DNA of 52,733 nucleotides from the NCBI GenBank assembly GCA_012033205.1, contig JAAUSO010000027.1, positions 1 through 52,733 of the forward strand. Direction: 5' to 3'. This document shows, in pieces, positions 15,540 through 24,568 of this stretch (position 1 is the first letter of the stretch; each line of letters starts with the position of its first letter). This DNA is from Richelia sp. SL_2_1. GTDB taxonomy: Bacteria; Cyanobacteriota; Cyanobacteriia; Cyanobacteriales; Nostocaceae. The translations under genes and the position numbers were made by a program. Under the pieces are notes generated by a model. The model worked only from the letters and a program-made list of their open reading frames with translations, was not told the DNA's origin and searched no databases.

Positions 15540-16022
15540 ATGAGCAAAACCATAAAAGTTGAAAAGACAGTAACTATAAATAGACCCCAGGATGAACTTT
15601 ATAATTTTTGGCATAAGTTTGAAAATTTACCCCAATTTATGCATCATTTGAAGCTAGTCAAGGTGTATGATCAAAAATCTTCCCATTGGGTAGCAAAAGC
15701 TCCTTTAGGCACTAGTGTTGAATGGGATGCAAATATTATTGAAGACCAAAAAAACGAGTTTATTTCTTGGTCATCGGTAAAAGATGCCGATATTGAGAAT
15801 TCCGGTTTTATTCGTTTTAGTAAAGCTCCTGGAAATCGCGGTACAGAGGTAAAAGTAGTCATTGTTTATCAACCACCCGGTGGTACTATTGGTGCTGTTA
15901 TTGCCAAGTTATTTGGAGAAGAACCAAAACAGCAAATTGGTGATGATTTAAACCGTTTTAAAATGCTCATGGAAACGGGTGAAATTGCAACTACAGAGGG
16001 ACAATCGAAGGGTAGTTCTTAA
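15540..16022 (+). CDS. SRPBCC family (START-like/cyclase) protein
   Basis: A 160-residue protein of the SRPBCC fold: KVEKTVTINRPQDELYNFWH, FENLPQFMHHLKLVKV, SVEWDANIIEDQKNEFISW, GSxxIxNSG-like DIENSGFIRFS, RGTEVKVVIVYQPPGG. These proteins have a deep hydrophobic ligand cavity; the ligand is unknown. ATAAATTAATG gives a weak ribosome site (AGAGG 10 bases upstream). It lies within the stress cluster. Confidence 0.87.
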   Translation: MSKTIKVEKTVTINRPQDELYNFWHKFENLPQFMHHLKLVKVYDQKSSHWVAKAPLGTSVEWDANIIEDQKNEFISWSSVKDADIENSGFIRFSKAPGNRGTEVKVVIVYQPPGGTIGAVIAKLFGEEPKQQIGDDLNRFKMLMETGEIATTEGQSKGSS

Positions 16023-16078
16023 TTAGTTACAAATTTATTATTGAATAAATATTTTAGGCAACAAAATACAGGTGTGTA

Positions 16079-16465
16079 ATGAAAAGATTCATCAAAAAAA
16101 TAGTTTATTGGTTGCAAAATCTCATCAGTAAGAGAACAGATGCAGCAGTTTTAATTGGATTAAGCCTGATTTTTCTATCGGCTTTTAGTTATCAAAATAT
16201 CCCAATACAAGCCGCAACACTGACACCAGAAGCAACCGAATATCATGTACCTAATCCAGATAATCGGATTAATCTTGATAACAATAATCCCATTGAAAAT
16301 CTTCAAGAAAATCTCAAATATACTGCCGATAATGTTAGAGAAAAGCTGAATCTTGACGAACCATTACCTGAAAGTACCAAAGATTTTCTCCGGTCTACCG
16401 AACAAAAAATAGACGAGACAGTTGAACCAATAACTGGTAAACAAAAATATTATGACCATAATTAA
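16079..16465 (+). CDS. Membrane-anchored or exported small protein, unknown function
   Basis: A 128-residue protein with a basic N-terminus (MKRFIKKIVYWLQNLISKRT), one hydrophobic helix (AAVLIGLSLIFLSAFSYQ) and a possible cleavage site after IQAA. The rest is polar with repeated acidic/Asn segments (NPDNRINLDNNNPIENLQEN) and amphipathic helices. No family recognised. It lies between the SRPBCC and alcohol dehydrogenase genes in the same orientation, so probably acts with the stress cluster at the membrane or in the periplasm (inference). Confidence 0.65.
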   Translation: MKRFIKKIVYWLQNLISKRTDAAVLIGLSLIFLSAFSYQNIPIQAATLTPEATEYHVPNPDNRINLDNNNPIENLQENLKYTADNVREKLNLDEPLPESTKDFLRSTEQKIDETVEPITGKQKYYDHN

Positions 16466-16552
16466 AGGTCAAAGGTTAAAGGTTAGAGGTTAGAGGTCAA
16501 AGCTGAAAAACTATCAACTATCAACTATCAACTATCAACTATCAACTAATAA
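16464..16552. repeat. Two heptamer arrays: (GGTTAAA/GGTTAGA)n and (ACTATCA)n
   Basis: About five copies of the GGTTAAA type followed by about six of AACTATC, filling the gap between the 128-residue gene and the alcohol dehydrogenase. Confidence 0.85.
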
Positions 16553-16557
16553 TTAAT

Positions 16558-17727
16558 ATGAAAGCTGTTTGCTGGCATGGTGCTAATGATGTACGGGTAG
16601 AAACTGTACCCGACCCTAAGATTCTCAATCCCCGTGATGCTATTGTCAAAATAACTTCGACGGCAATATGTGGTTCTGATTTACATCTTTACGATGGATA
16701 TATCCCCACGATGGAAAAAGGAGATATCCTCGGACACGAATTCATGGGGGAAGTTGTCGAACTCGGTAGCGCAGTTAAGAATATTAAAATTGGCGATCGC
16801 GTTGTGATTCCTTTCACAATTTCTTGCGGTAGCTGCTTTTTCTGCAATCGAGATTTATGGTCTTTGTGCGATAATTCCAACCCTAACGCTTGGATAGCTG
16901 AAAAACTAATGGGACATTCACCGTCGGGTTTATTTGGCTATTCCCATATGTTGGGAGGATATGCTGGTGGTCAAGCGGAATATGCAAGAGTACCTTTTGC
17001 TGATGTCGGTTTATTTAAAGTCCCCGATGGTTTGGAAGACGACCAAGTATTGTTTTTAACCGATATTTTCCCTACCGGATATATGGCTGCGGAAAATTGT
17101 GACATCGAACCGGGTGACACTGTTGCTGTTTGGGGTTGCGGTCCGGTTGGTCAATTCGCGATTAGAAGCGCTTATTTACTAGGAGCAGAACAAGTTATTG
17201 CCATAGACCGTATACCAGAACGTTTGAAAATGGCGGAAGAATACGGTAAGGCAAAAGTTCTCAACTATACAGAAGTAAATGTAGGGGAAGCACTTAAGGA
17301 AATGACCGGGGGTCGAGGTCCCGATGCTTGTATTGATGCAGTGGGAATGGAAGCCCATGGGACCGATTTTATGGGTTTATTCGACCAGGTAAAACAAACG
17401 GTGCGTTTAGAAACTGACCGACCAACGGCTTTACGGGAAGCAATTGTCGCTTGTCGTAAGGGTGGTAATGTTTCTATTCCCGGTGTTTATGGTGGGTTTA
17501 TAGATAAAGTACCCATGGGTGCAGCAATGAACAAAGCCTTAACCATGAAAACCGGACAAACCCACGTTCATAAATACTTAAAACCTTTACTCGAACACAT
17601 TCAAAACGGTGATATCGACCCATCTTTTGTGATTACCCATCAATTACCTTTGGAACAAGCACCACAAGGTTACGAAATTTTTAAGCATAAGCAAGATAAT
17701 TGCATCAAAGTTGTGCTTAAACCGTAA
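16558..17727 (+). CDS. Zinc-dependent alcohol dehydrogenase (formaldehyde-dehydrogenase-like)
   Basis: A 389-residue medium-chain dehydrogenase. Catalytic zinc ligands are C38 in AICGSDLH and H60-E61 in GHE; the structural zinc site is C90, C93, C96 and C104 ([15 protein letters not shown]). The NAD(P) loop [13 protein letters not shown] follows, then [12 protein letters not shown]. Length and the long [19 protein letters not shown] segment fit the glutathione-independent formaldehyde-dehydrogenase-like subgroup found in bacterial stress clusters; the substrate is not determined. The cupin gene follows 29 bp downstream. Confidence 0.9.
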   Translation: MKAVCWHGANDVRVETVPDPKILNPRDAIVKITSTAICGSDLHLYDGYIPTMEKGDILGHEFMGEVVELGSAVKNIKIGDRVVIPFTISCGSCFFCNRDLWSLCDNSNPNAWIAEKLMGHSPSGLFGYSHMLGGYAGGQAEYARVPFADVGLFKVPDGLEDDQVLFLTDIFPTGYMAAENCDIEPGDTVAVWGCGPVGQFAIRSAYLLGAEQVIAIDRIPERLKMAEEYGKAKVLNYTEVNVGEALKEMTGGRGPDACIDAVGMEAHGTDFMGLFDQVKQTVRLETDRPTALREAIVACRKGGNVSIPGVYGGFIDKVPMGAAMNKALTMKTGQTHVHKYLKPLLEHIQNGDIDPSFVITHQLPLEQAPQGYEIFKHKQDNCIKVVLKP

Positions 17728-17756
17728 TTATTTTTTGATTATTAATGAGGAAAAAT

Positions 17757-18098
17757 ATGAGCGATACAACTGTTAAAAAAATCGATTCTAATTATTCTCC
17801 AACAGGGGAAATGGGACAAAAATATTTAGCTTCCGGTAAAACTGTTTCGATGCGTTTATGGGAAGATGAACAACCCGGAGAATCGAAAGAATTAAGCGCA
17901 CGAGAATACGAAACTGTTGGTTATGTAATTAAAGGTCGTGCCGAATTAATATTATCCGGTCAAAAAATCATCCTTGAATCCGGAGATTCTTGGGTAGTAC
18001 CAAAAGGCGCTATTCATACCTACAATATTTTAGACTCATTTACCGCTGTTGAAGCAACAAGTCCCCCTGCTGAAGTTCATGGACGGGATGAACCCTAA
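17757..18098 (+). CDS. Cupin-domain protein
   Basis: A 113-residue single-domain cupin: SMRLWEDEQPGESKELSARE, YETVGYVIKGRAELILSGQK, LESGDSWVVPKGAIHTYNIL. The first motif lacks the usual His-x-His, having Y/E instead; the second keeps PxxxxH, so metal binding may be weak or altered. AGGAAAAAT precedes ATG 17757, which is preferred over 17745. It is the last gene of the stress cluster; a GACAGTT array follows. Confidence 0.85.
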   Translation: MSDTTVKKIDSNYSPTGEMGQKYLASGKTVSMRLWEDEQPGESKELSAREYETVGYVIKGRAELILSGQKIILESGDSWVVPKGAIHTYNILDSFTAVEATSPPAEVHGRDEP

Positions 18099-18109
18099 AT
18101 AGGAGATAC

Positions 18110-18140
18110 TTGACAGTTGACAGTTGACAGTTGACAGTTA
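18110..18140. repeat. Heptamer array (GACAGTT)n
   Basis: About four copies of TTGACAG, followed by ATTACCA/CCCAATT-type repeats up to the end of the GAF-TPR gene. Confidence 0.8.
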
Positions 18141-18194
18141 TTTCTCCTCATTCCCAATTACCAATTACCCATTCCCAATTACCAATTACCATTC

Positions 18195-19691
18195 TTATCC
18201 CTTTCTTGCCCATACCATTTTATAATCTTCCATTGCGCCGGTATAATCTTTAAGTTTAGAACGGGCATTACCCCGACTAATATAAGCTTTATCATTATCA
18301 GGCTTTAAAATTAAAGCTTGAGTATAATATTCAATTGCTTTCTCATAGTTTTTCATTTCGCAACAAGTATTACCCAGTCCAATATAAGCTTTATCATTAT
18401 CAGGATTTAGCCGCAAAGTTTGGGTATAATCTTCGATTGCATCACCATAATTTTTCAACTTATAATTAGCATGACCCCGATTTAGATAAATCAAAGCATT
18501 GTTAGAATTTAGTTGTAACGCTAAAGTATAGTTTTCTAATGCTTTAGTGTAATTTTGATTTTTATAACAATCATTAGCTAGTTTTATATAAACTTCTACA
18601 TTTTCAGATAATGGTGGTAAATTTTCCGCAGATTCCGAAATTGCTCGATGGTATTCGTTGTTGAGTTCTGAACTGATAATATTAGAATCAACAGTAACTG
18701 TATAGTCAGGTTGAATTGATGTAGCTTCAATAGAATCTAAAGTTATTTTTTGATAATAATCTTCACTTTCAGGAAGAATTAATTCCGAATTATGGTTATC
18801 AACCTGGCTATAATTATTTATATATTCAGGATTAATGCTTAAACCTTGTGTATAATCAGCAGTTGCTCCATTGTAATCTCCAAGTTGAGAACGGATAAGT
18901 CCTCTACTATATCTAGCTTCCGCATCCGCCGGGTTGAAGCGTAAATATTGATTTAAATCTGCAATTGCATTTTGATAGTCTCCTAACTTGTGAAAAGCTA
19001 ATCCTCGTTGATGATAAGCTTTAATTCCATTGGGTTTGATTTGTAAATACTGGCTAAAATCTACTATTGCGGCTTGGTAATTACCTTTTTGAAGTTTATC
19101 TAAACCTCTTCGATAAATGACTTCAATAAACTCTTGTTTTTGGCGAATTTCTGCATCTTTTTGCTGTCGTTTTATGATATTACGCGATACAGTCAACACA
19201 TTACGTCGCATTTCCAATTGTGCTATTACTTGATTACTTAATGCTCTTAATCCTTCTTGTTGCTCTAAACTTAAATCTCGTGCTACTGTGTCAACTACAC
19301 ATAATGTTCCGATACCAAATCCTTCTGGTGTAATTAACGGTGCGCCAGCATAAAACCGAATTTTCGGTTCTTGAGCAACCAAAGGGTTGTCTGCAAATCT
19401 AGAGTCTTTTAAAGCATTAGGAACAACTAAGGGTTGCTGCTGCATTATTGCATAAGCACAGAAGGCTACATCTCTGGGTGTACAATCTACATCTACACCA
19501 ACCTTCGATTTGAACCATTGGCGATCGCCATCGACAAAACTAATCAATGCAATGGGGGTACGACAAATTTGTGCAGCTAAAAAGGTAAAATCATCAAATA
19601 CTTTTTCTGAGGGAGTATCGAGTATTTGATATTGTCTAAGTGCTGCTAATCTAGCTAGTTCGTTATGAGGTAGTGGTGGCTGCAAACCCAT
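18195..19691 (-). CDS. GAF-domain protein with TPR repeats
   Basis: A 498-residue protein. Residues about 10-165 form a GAF domain of the type that opens many cyanobacterial sensor kinases: RLAALRQYQILDTPSEKVFD, ICRTPIALISFVDGDRQWFK, CAYAIMQQQPLVV, and IRFYAGAPLITPEGFGIGTL. After a helical linker there are about seven TPR units with the A-Y-x-x-R-G / G-D-Y-x-x-A-I-x-D-Y pattern, three between about 205 and 315 and four from about 390 to the end, separated by a variable segment. No output kinase or cyclase domain is present, so it is a sensor/scaffold of unknown ligand. GGAG 10 bases before ATG 19691 decides the start over 19754. Confidence 0.85.
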   Translation of the reverse strand: MGLQPPLPHNELARLAALRQYQILDTPSEKVFDDFTFLAAQICRTPIALISFVDGDRQWFKSKVGVDVDCTPRDVAFCAYAIMQQQPLVVPNALKDSRFADNPLVAQEPKIRFYAGAPLITPEGFGIGTLCVVDTVARDLSLEQQEGLRALSNQVIAQLEMRRNVLTVSRNIIKRQQKDAEIRQKQEFIEVIYRRGLDKLQKGNYQAAIVDFSQYLQIKPNGIKAYHQRGLAFHKLGDYQNAIADLNQYLRFNPADAEARYSRGLIRSQLGDYNGATADYTQGLSINPEYINNYSQVDNHNSELILPESEDYYQKITLDSIEATSIQPDYTVTVDSNIISSELNNEYHRAISESAENLPPLSENVEVYIKLANDCYKNQNYTKALENYTLALQLNSNNALIYLNRGHANYKLKNYGDAIEDYTQTLRLNPDNDKAYIGLGNTCCEMKNYEKAIEYYTQALILKPDNDKAYISRGNARSKLKDYTGAMEDYKMVWARKG

Positions 19692-19748
19692 TTTTATGTT
19701 TCTCCAAAAATTATTTTTAGAAAATAAAATTAATTGATTTTGAATTAA

Positions 19749-19772
19749 CTCCACGGACTAATCCGCGAGTTG
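19749..19772. repeat. Short hairpin repeat, copy 2 of 3
   Basis: CTCCACGGACTAATCCGCGA, stem CGGA/TCCG around CTAA. Related to 9049 and 20258. Confidence 0.5.
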
Positions 19773-20257
19773 AAATGTTGTAGTAGGTCTATAACATGAG
19801 GAACGAATGAAGATGAGCCAAAATTCCTAAAATCTCTAATTGAAACTAGAATTTACAATCTAACATTTATTTGGTTGGTAATACCGCAATGTATAGCACA
19901 TTAAACAAATATGAAATCATCATATCTTTCATAGTTTTTTAAGTATTTTATATTATATATTTGTTTATATTTATCACTTAATTATCTCAAGTAATAGTAT
20001 TTTTTCTCACCTTAATTAAAAATTTACTTTGATTTAAATTTTTATGTATAACACCATGTGACAGTTTTAAAACAATCCTATTGGAGTTATGAAGATATTG
20101 GTTTTACTAGTTCACTGCTAGCTGTTAACAGCCAATATTTCATGAATCCTCAACGTAATATTATATTAGTATATCTAATTTTATTCAGGGGATGTGAGTA
20201 TAATTCGTAATTCGTAATTAATTCCCCATAAATAATGGTGCTTTTCGCGAGTATAAA

Positions 20258-20280
20258 TCCACGGATAAATCCGGGGGCTA
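20258..20280. repeat. Short hairpin repeat, copy 3 of 3
   Basis: TCCACGGATAAATCCGGGGG, stem CCGGATTTATCCG-like. It is followed by GGCTATGACC...GCTAACAAA, which resembles a diverged form of the repeat at 26001. Confidence 0.5.
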
Positions 20281-20427
20281 TGACCTGACGGTCACCATAA
20301 GCTAACAAACCTTAACAAATTAACTTGGTGATACAAGTAACATGAAAAAGTTGATTTTGAAAATTAATTAATGAATAAATTGAATGATTATTATCTATTA
20401 TTTAAATTTTTTTGACTTGACAATGTT

Positions 20428-20616
20428 ATGATCAATAAAACCGTTGCGGTGGCAATGATGTTAGCTGGAATATCCGCCGCTTTAATATGGAAAACCACCC
20501 CCGAATTATCAAGACTTGTTTACGAAGTACTTCCTGGAATGGCTGCGGGAATACTAGTTTATTTGATAGCTCAGTTTTTCATTGGTGGAAATTTGAAAAC
20601 AGTTAGTAGGCAATAA
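20428..20616 (+). CDS. Small two-helix membrane protein, unknown function
   Basis: A 62-residue protein with two predicted membrane helices (TVAVAMMLAGISAALIW and GMAAGILVYLIAQFFIGG) joined by a short loop with K, E and R. The end pattern resembles the last helices of some transporters, so a truncated permease is possible. It lies 26 bp before ureE on the same strand and could be co-transcribed with the urease accessory genes; a role in nickel or urea transport is only a guess from position. Confidence 0.5.
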   Translation: MINKTVAVAMMLAGISAALIWKTTPELSRLVYEVLPGMAAGILVYLIAQFFIGGNLKTVSRQ

Positions 20617-20642
20617 AAAACCTTTGAATTTACTTTTATATT

Positions 20643-21086
20643 GTGTTAACCTTCACTCACTTTCAACCTCGAAACGCCCATTTAACGGTTAGTTTAACAC
20701 TTTCACTGACCGCAGAACAACGTACTCGTTCCAGATATCATTTTCCAGCTTCCGATGGACAGATGGTATGTTTATGTTTACCAAGGGGTACTATATTAAA
20801 AGATGGTGATATTTTACAAGATGAAACTAATAATATTTCGATTAAAATTATCGCCAAACCGGAACCAGTTTTAACTGTAAAAACTCAAAATCAGCTAGAT
20901 TTAATCAAAGCCGCATATCATTTGGGAAATCGTCATGTAAAGTTAGAAATTACACCAAATTATTTACGTTTATCTCCTGATTCGGTGTTACATCAAATGT
21001 TAGAAAACCTTGGTTTACAAGTCACAGAAGAGATTTTACCATTTCAACCGGAAACAGGAGCTTATGGACAGCATCATCCACATTAA
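20643..21086 (+). CDS. ureE: Urease accessory protein UreE
   Basis: A 147-residue nickel metallochaperone. The N-terminal peptide-binding domain ([37 protein letters not shown]) is followed by the metal-binding domain with [14 protein letters not shown] (the conserved nickel His) and a His-containing tail YGQHHPH. It starts with GTG at 20643; no ATG is available in the right place. It delivers nickel to the UreFG(H) complex for urease activation. The structural urease genes and ureD/H are not in this window. Confidence 0.9.
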   Translation: MLTFTHFQPRNAHLTVSLTLSLTAEQRTRSRYHFPASDGQMVCLCLPRGTILKDGDILQDETNNISIKIIAKPEPVLTVKTQNQLDLIKAAYHLGNRHVKLEITPNYLRLSPDSVLHQMLENLGLQVTEEILPFQPETGAYGQHHPH

Positions 21087-21170
21087 AGGTTCGGGGGGAT
21101 GGGGAGATGGGGGAAAGTAAATTCTTAACTTTTCATTTTTAATCTAAAGTCTAAAATCTAAAATCTAAAA

Positions 21171-21845
21171 TTGATTGACCATAATCTTCTTTGTCTTTTA
21201 CAGCTTGTCAGTCCTGCTTTACCCGTGGGAGCATATAGTTATTCTGAGGGATTAGAAACCCTAGTTGAAAATCAGATAATTAACAATGTTGAAAGCCTTA
21301 AACACTGGTTAAACCAGGAACTACGTTACGGTACAATTCGCATAGAAGCAGCGGTGATGTTAAGAGCTTATCGTGCTGTGAACAGTTATGATTTATCAAC
21401 TTTATCTTACTGGAATAATTGGCTATCAGCCGCACGAGAAACCGCAGAATTACGCAATCAATCCCAACAAATGGGGGGTTCCTTGATTCGCTTATTGAAA
21501 GAATTACAGCCGCAAATGATGCCGATAATTACAGCTTGTGGTAGTCCCTGTAACTTTGCGATCGCCTTTGGGATTGCTGCTGCAAATTGGCATATTAATC
21601 CACAAGCTGCGTTACTCGGATATCTACACAGTTGGGTTAATAATTTAATTACTGCTGGAATCAAGTTGATTCCTTTAGGACAAACCGCAGGACAATTATT
21701 ATTATTAGAATTGCAAGAATTAATTATCGCGATCGCAGTAGAAATTATCAACTTAACTGACGATGAATTAAGTTGTTGTAGTTGGGGTTTATCATTGGCA
21801 AGTATGGGACACGAACAGCAGTATACAAGATTATTTCGTAGCTAG
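21171..21845 (+). CDS. ureF: Urease accessory protein UreF
   Basis: A 224-residue all-helical Ure[21 protein letters not shown] near the start is the family signature, then [30 protein letters not shown], and the C-terminal [17 protein letters not shown]. It couples UreG GTP hydrolysis to nickel insertion. The start is a TTG at 21171, as no ATG lies upstream in frame; the region before it is a CTAAAAT repeat. It is followed by ureG after 30 bp. Confidence 0.9.
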   Translation: MIDHNLLCLLQLVSPALPVGAYSYSEGLETLVENQIINNVESLKHWLNQELRYGTIRIEAAVMLRAYRAVNSYDLSTLSYWNNWLSAARETAELRNQSQQMGGSLIRLLKELQPQMMPIITACGSPCNFAIAFGIAAANWHINPQAALLGYLHSWVNNLITAGIKLIPLGQTAGQLLLLELQELIIAIAVEIINLTDDELSCCSWGLSLASMGHEQQYTRLFRS

Positions 21846-21875
21846 AAATTATTATCAATTAAGAATTAAGAAATC

Positions 21876-22469
21876 ATGAGTTTTAGAGTTGGTGTTGCAG
21901 GTCCAGTGGGTTCGGGAAAGACTGCTTTAGTAGAAGCTTTATGTAAATCTATGCGCGATTCTTATCAAATTGCAGTTGTAACAAATGATATTTACACTCA
22001 AGAAGATGCAGAATTTTTAACCAAATCCCAAGCCTTAGAAAAAGAAAGAATTCTCGGTGTAGAAACTGGTGGTTGTCCTCATACTGCTATCCGAGAAGAT
22101 GCTTCAATGAATTTAGCTGCAATTGAACAGTTAGAGATGCGTTTCTCCGATTTAAATTTAGTATTTTTAGAAAGTGGTGGTGATAATTTGGCTGCAACTT
22201 TTAGCCCCGAATTGGTCGATTTAACTATTTACGTTATTGATGTTGCTGCTGGTGATAAAATTCCCCGTAAGGGTGGTCCAGGTATTACTAAATCTGATTT
22301 ACTAGTAATAAATAAAATTGATTTAGCTCCCTATGTTGGTGCGGATTTACAGATTATGGAAGCAGATGCTCGCAAAATGCGTGGTGAAAAGCCTTTTATA
22401 TTTACAAATTTGAAAAAACAACAAGGTTTAAGTAAGATTGTTGAATTTGTTTCGGCAAATATTTGCTAG
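21876..22469 (+). CDS. ureG: Urease accessory GTPase UreG
   Basis: A 197-residue SIMIBI-class GTPase. P-loop GPVGSGKT at 9-16, then [15 protein letters not shown], the Cys-Pro-His nickel site [32 protein letters not shown], and the guanine-binding NKIDLAPYV. It hydrolyses GTP during nickel transfer to urease. It closes the ureE-ureF-ureG group. Confidence 0.95.
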   Translation: MSFRVGVAGPVGSGKTALVEALCKSMRDSYQIAVVTNDIYTQEDAEFLTKSQALEKERILGVETGGCPHTAIREDASMNLAAIEQLEMRFSDLNLVFLESGGDNLAATFSPELVDLTIYVIDVAAGDKIPRKGGPGITKSDLLVINKIDLAPYVGADLQIMEADARKMRGEKPFIFTNLKKQQGLSKIVEFVSANIC

Positions 22470-22570
22470 TAATAATAATTTTAGTGGGCGTTGAACAAGC
22501 TACTAGTACTACTTTTTGTTATCTGTTAATTGATGACTGTTTTTAATATCAGAAATTATTATATATTTTT

Positions 22571-22584
22571 GTATCATGAAATAC
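22571..22584 (+). promoter_or_regulatory. NtcA-type site upstream of cphB
   Basis: GTATCATGAAATAC is a perfect GTA-N8-TAC match. A possible -10 box TAAATT (TAN3T) begins 20 bases downstream at 22605, close to the 22-base spacing usual for NtcA-activated promoters. cphB starts at 22644. Nitrogen control of cyanophycin turnover is biologically expected; binding is inferred. Confidence 0.55.
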
Positions 22585-22643
22585 ATTATAATAATATTAA
22601 GATTTAAATTATATTTATTCTTAAATAGATATTCGGAGGGTAA

Positions 22644-23471
22644 ATGGCGCAGGATAGCACCCGTGGAGCGTTGTTAATTATTGGCGGTGCGGAAGATAAA
22701 CAAAGGGAATGCGAGATTCTGCGAGAATTTATTCGCTATGCAGGAGGTACGAAAGCAAGAGTTGTAATTATTACATCTGCAACGGACTTACCGATAGAAG
22801 TAGGACAGGAATATATTCGCGTATTTGAGCAGTTGGGTGTAGAAGATGTCCGCATCGTTGATACCAGAAGTAAAGAAGATGCAGATTCTGAGAGTGCATT
22901 GCAAGATATTGATAAAGCTACTGGTGTATTTTTTGGTGGGGGAGATCAAGCTAGAATTGTCGATACGATTAAAGATACTCAATTGGATGCAGCGATTCAC
23001 CGGCGCTTATCTGAGGGAATGATAGTAGCAGGTACCAGTGCTGGGGCTGCGATAATGCCGGATATTATGATTGTTGATGGTGATTCGGAAACACATCCTC
23101 GAATAGAAATTGTCAAAATGTGTCCTGGAATGGGTTTTTTCCCAGGAGTAATTGTAGACCAACATTTTTCCCAGCGTGCGCGTATGGGACGTTTAATTTC
23201 AGCTTTAGCACAGCAAGAACAAGCAGTTTTAGGATTTGGAATTGACGAAAATACTGCGATGTTAGTTGTAGATCGCAAAATTAGAGTGATTGGAGAAGGT
23301 GCACTCACCATAATTGACGAGACAGATGTCACTCATAGTAATATTGATGATATTTTGATCGATGAAGGGTTGGCAATTATTGGTGCAAAGCTGCATATTC
23401 TGCCACGGGGATATGAATTTGATTTGGAGACTCGTAAAGCGATTCCAAATCAGTTAATAGTTAAGAGTTAG
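22644..23471 (+). CDS. cphB: Cyanophycinase
   Basis: A 275-residue serine peptidase (S51 family) that degrades cyanophycin to beta-Asp-Arg dipeptides. Signature blocks are ALLIIGGAEDK, VVIITSAT, GVFFGGGDQARI, and the nucleophile motif VAGTSAGAAIM with Ser at about 132, followed by GMGFFPGVIVDQHFSQRARM and GFGIDENTAMLV. GGAGGG 7 bases before the ATG is a strong ribosome site. Cyanophycin synthetase, often next door, is replaced here by rpsO. The last residues NQLIVKS-stop come from a TTAATAGTTAAGAG repeat. Confidence 0.95.
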   Translation: MAQDSTRGALLIIGGAEDKQRECEILREFIRYAGGTKARVVIITSATDLPIEVGQEYIRVFEQLGVEDVRIVDTRSKEDADSESALQDIDKATGVFFGGGDQARIVDTIKDTQLDAAIHRRLSEGMIVAGTSAGAAIMPDIMIVDGDSETHPRIEIVKMCPGMGFFPGVIVDQHFSQRARMGRLISALAQQEQAVLGFGIDENTAMLVVDRKIRVIGEGALTIIDETDVTHSNIDDILIDEGLAIIGAKLHILPRGYEFDLETRKAIPNQLIVKS

Positions 23472-23570
23472 GAATTAGTGTCTCCCCGAACCCCATCTTA
23501 ATTAATCACACAGTGAAATGGCTATGATAATATAGGAGACTGCTGCCTAGATTCAAGAAAAAGTCGATTT

Positions 23571-23840
23571 ATGAGCCTAACACAAGAGCGAAAACAAGAG
23601 TTAATCTCACAATACCAAGTTCACGAAACCGATACTGGTTCTGGTGAAGTGCAAGTTGCGATGCTCACTGACAGGATTAACCGCTTGAGCAAACATTTGC
23701 AAGTTAATAAAAAAGACCATTCTTCCCGTCGGGGACTATTGAAAATGATTGGTCAACGTAAGCGTCTTTTGTCTTATATTCAAAAAGGAGACCGCGAACG
23801 TTATAAAACTTTAATTCAAAGTCTCGGTATTCGTGGATAA
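23571..23840 (+). CDS. rpsO: 30S ribosomal protein S15
   Basis: An 89-residue S15: [59 protein letters not shown]. It binds the central domain of 16S rRNA. It has its own promoter region (TATGATAATAT about 40 bp upstream) and is followed 18 bp later by the PAM68 gene. Confidence 0.97.
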   Translation: MSLTQERKQELISQYQVHETDTGSGEVQVAMLTDRINRLSKHLQVNKKDHSSRRGLLKMIGQRKRLLSYIQKGDRERYKTLIQSLGIRG

Positions 23841-23858
23841 ATAAAAGAGCCGCTGATT

Positions 23859-24326
23859 ATGTCTGCCGAATCTGAACGCAACCGCTTACCTTTTGAACCG
23901 AACAAAAAGCGCCAAAAGCCAAAAACAAAGGCTCAAGTGCCAATTGTCAAGGAAGAACTTTCTTCTGAGACAAAGCAAAAAAAACCTCCTTTTACTAAAC
24001 AGGAAATGGCTATTCCCCAAGTTGTTAGCCAGCGGATGATAAGAAGAGTAGCTTGGTTATGTGGAGTACCAACCATTTTGGGTATTCTGACTTTAGTCGT
24101 GAGTTATTTGCTGATCATCTACAGTGATATCAAGCTTCCTCCAATACTGGTATTGCTTGTCAATATGGGGCTGTTTGGTTTGGGAGTTTTGGGAATTACT
24201 TATGGAGTTCTTTCTGCTTCTTGGGATGAAGATAGAGTGGGGACTCGGCTTGGTTTGAACGAGTTTACTACCAATTGGCGACGAATGGTAGCAGGTTGGC
24301 GCGAGACTCGGCAAAAAAAAGTATAA
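23859..24326 (+). CDS. PAM68-family photosystem II assembly protein
   Basis: A 155-residue protein: a basic, Lys/Pro-rich N-terminus (FEPNKKRQKPKTKAQVP), VVSQRMIRRVAWLCGVPTIL leading into membrane helix 1, helix 2 (VLLVNMGLFGLGVLGITYGV), then LSASWDEDRVGTRLG and a C-terminal Trp/Arg helix. These are hallmarks of PAM68, which helps insert chlorophyll and CP43/CP47 into photosystem II early intermediates in the thylakoid membrane. The rpsO-PAM68 neighbourhood is common in cyanobacteria. Confidence 0.9.
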   Translation: MSAESERNRLPFEPNKKRQKPKTKAQVPIVKEELSSETKQKKPPFTKQEMAIPQVVSQRMIRRVAWLCGVPTILGILTLVVSYLLIIYSDIKLPPILVLLVNMGLFGLGVLGITYGVLSASWDEDRVGTRLGLNEFTTNWRRMVAGWRETRQKKV

Positions 24327-24473
24327 AAAAGATGAAGGATGAATAATCCAACTTTCATTCTTCATACTTAATTTTGGTTAAAACCTGTAAAATTCATGTG
24401 AGTTCGATATTCACTACTTTGATTGCTGATTAAATTATAAGCAAGCTGTAAAAACTTGATTTTTTGTGCGGTT

Positions 24474-24537
24474 AGAAGTCGGGTTTTTATCAAGATTGTC
24501 TGTTACCACTGAAATTTATCCTAAAAACCCGACTTCT
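24474..24537. repeat. Palindromic repeat, AGAAGTCGGGTTTTTA family, copy 1
   Basis: A 16-bp perfect inverted repeat AGAAGTCGGGTTTTTA/TAAAAACCCGACTTCT around a 32-bp loop, between the convergent PAM68 and P450 genes. The same arms occur at 37905-37965 with a different loop. It may serve as a two-way terminator. Confidence 0.7.
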
Positions 24538-24568
24538 TTGAGGGTGTCGAACTCACGTTAACTGTTGC

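Larger units (their letters stand above)
19692..20427. other. Intergenic region with two short hairpin repeats
   Basis: 736 bp with no coding signal. It contains two copies of the CCACGGATAAATCCG-like hairpin (19749-19772 and 20258-20280) and otherwise A/T-rich sequence. It must include promoters for the GAF-TPR gene and the ure cluster. Confidence 0.5.
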
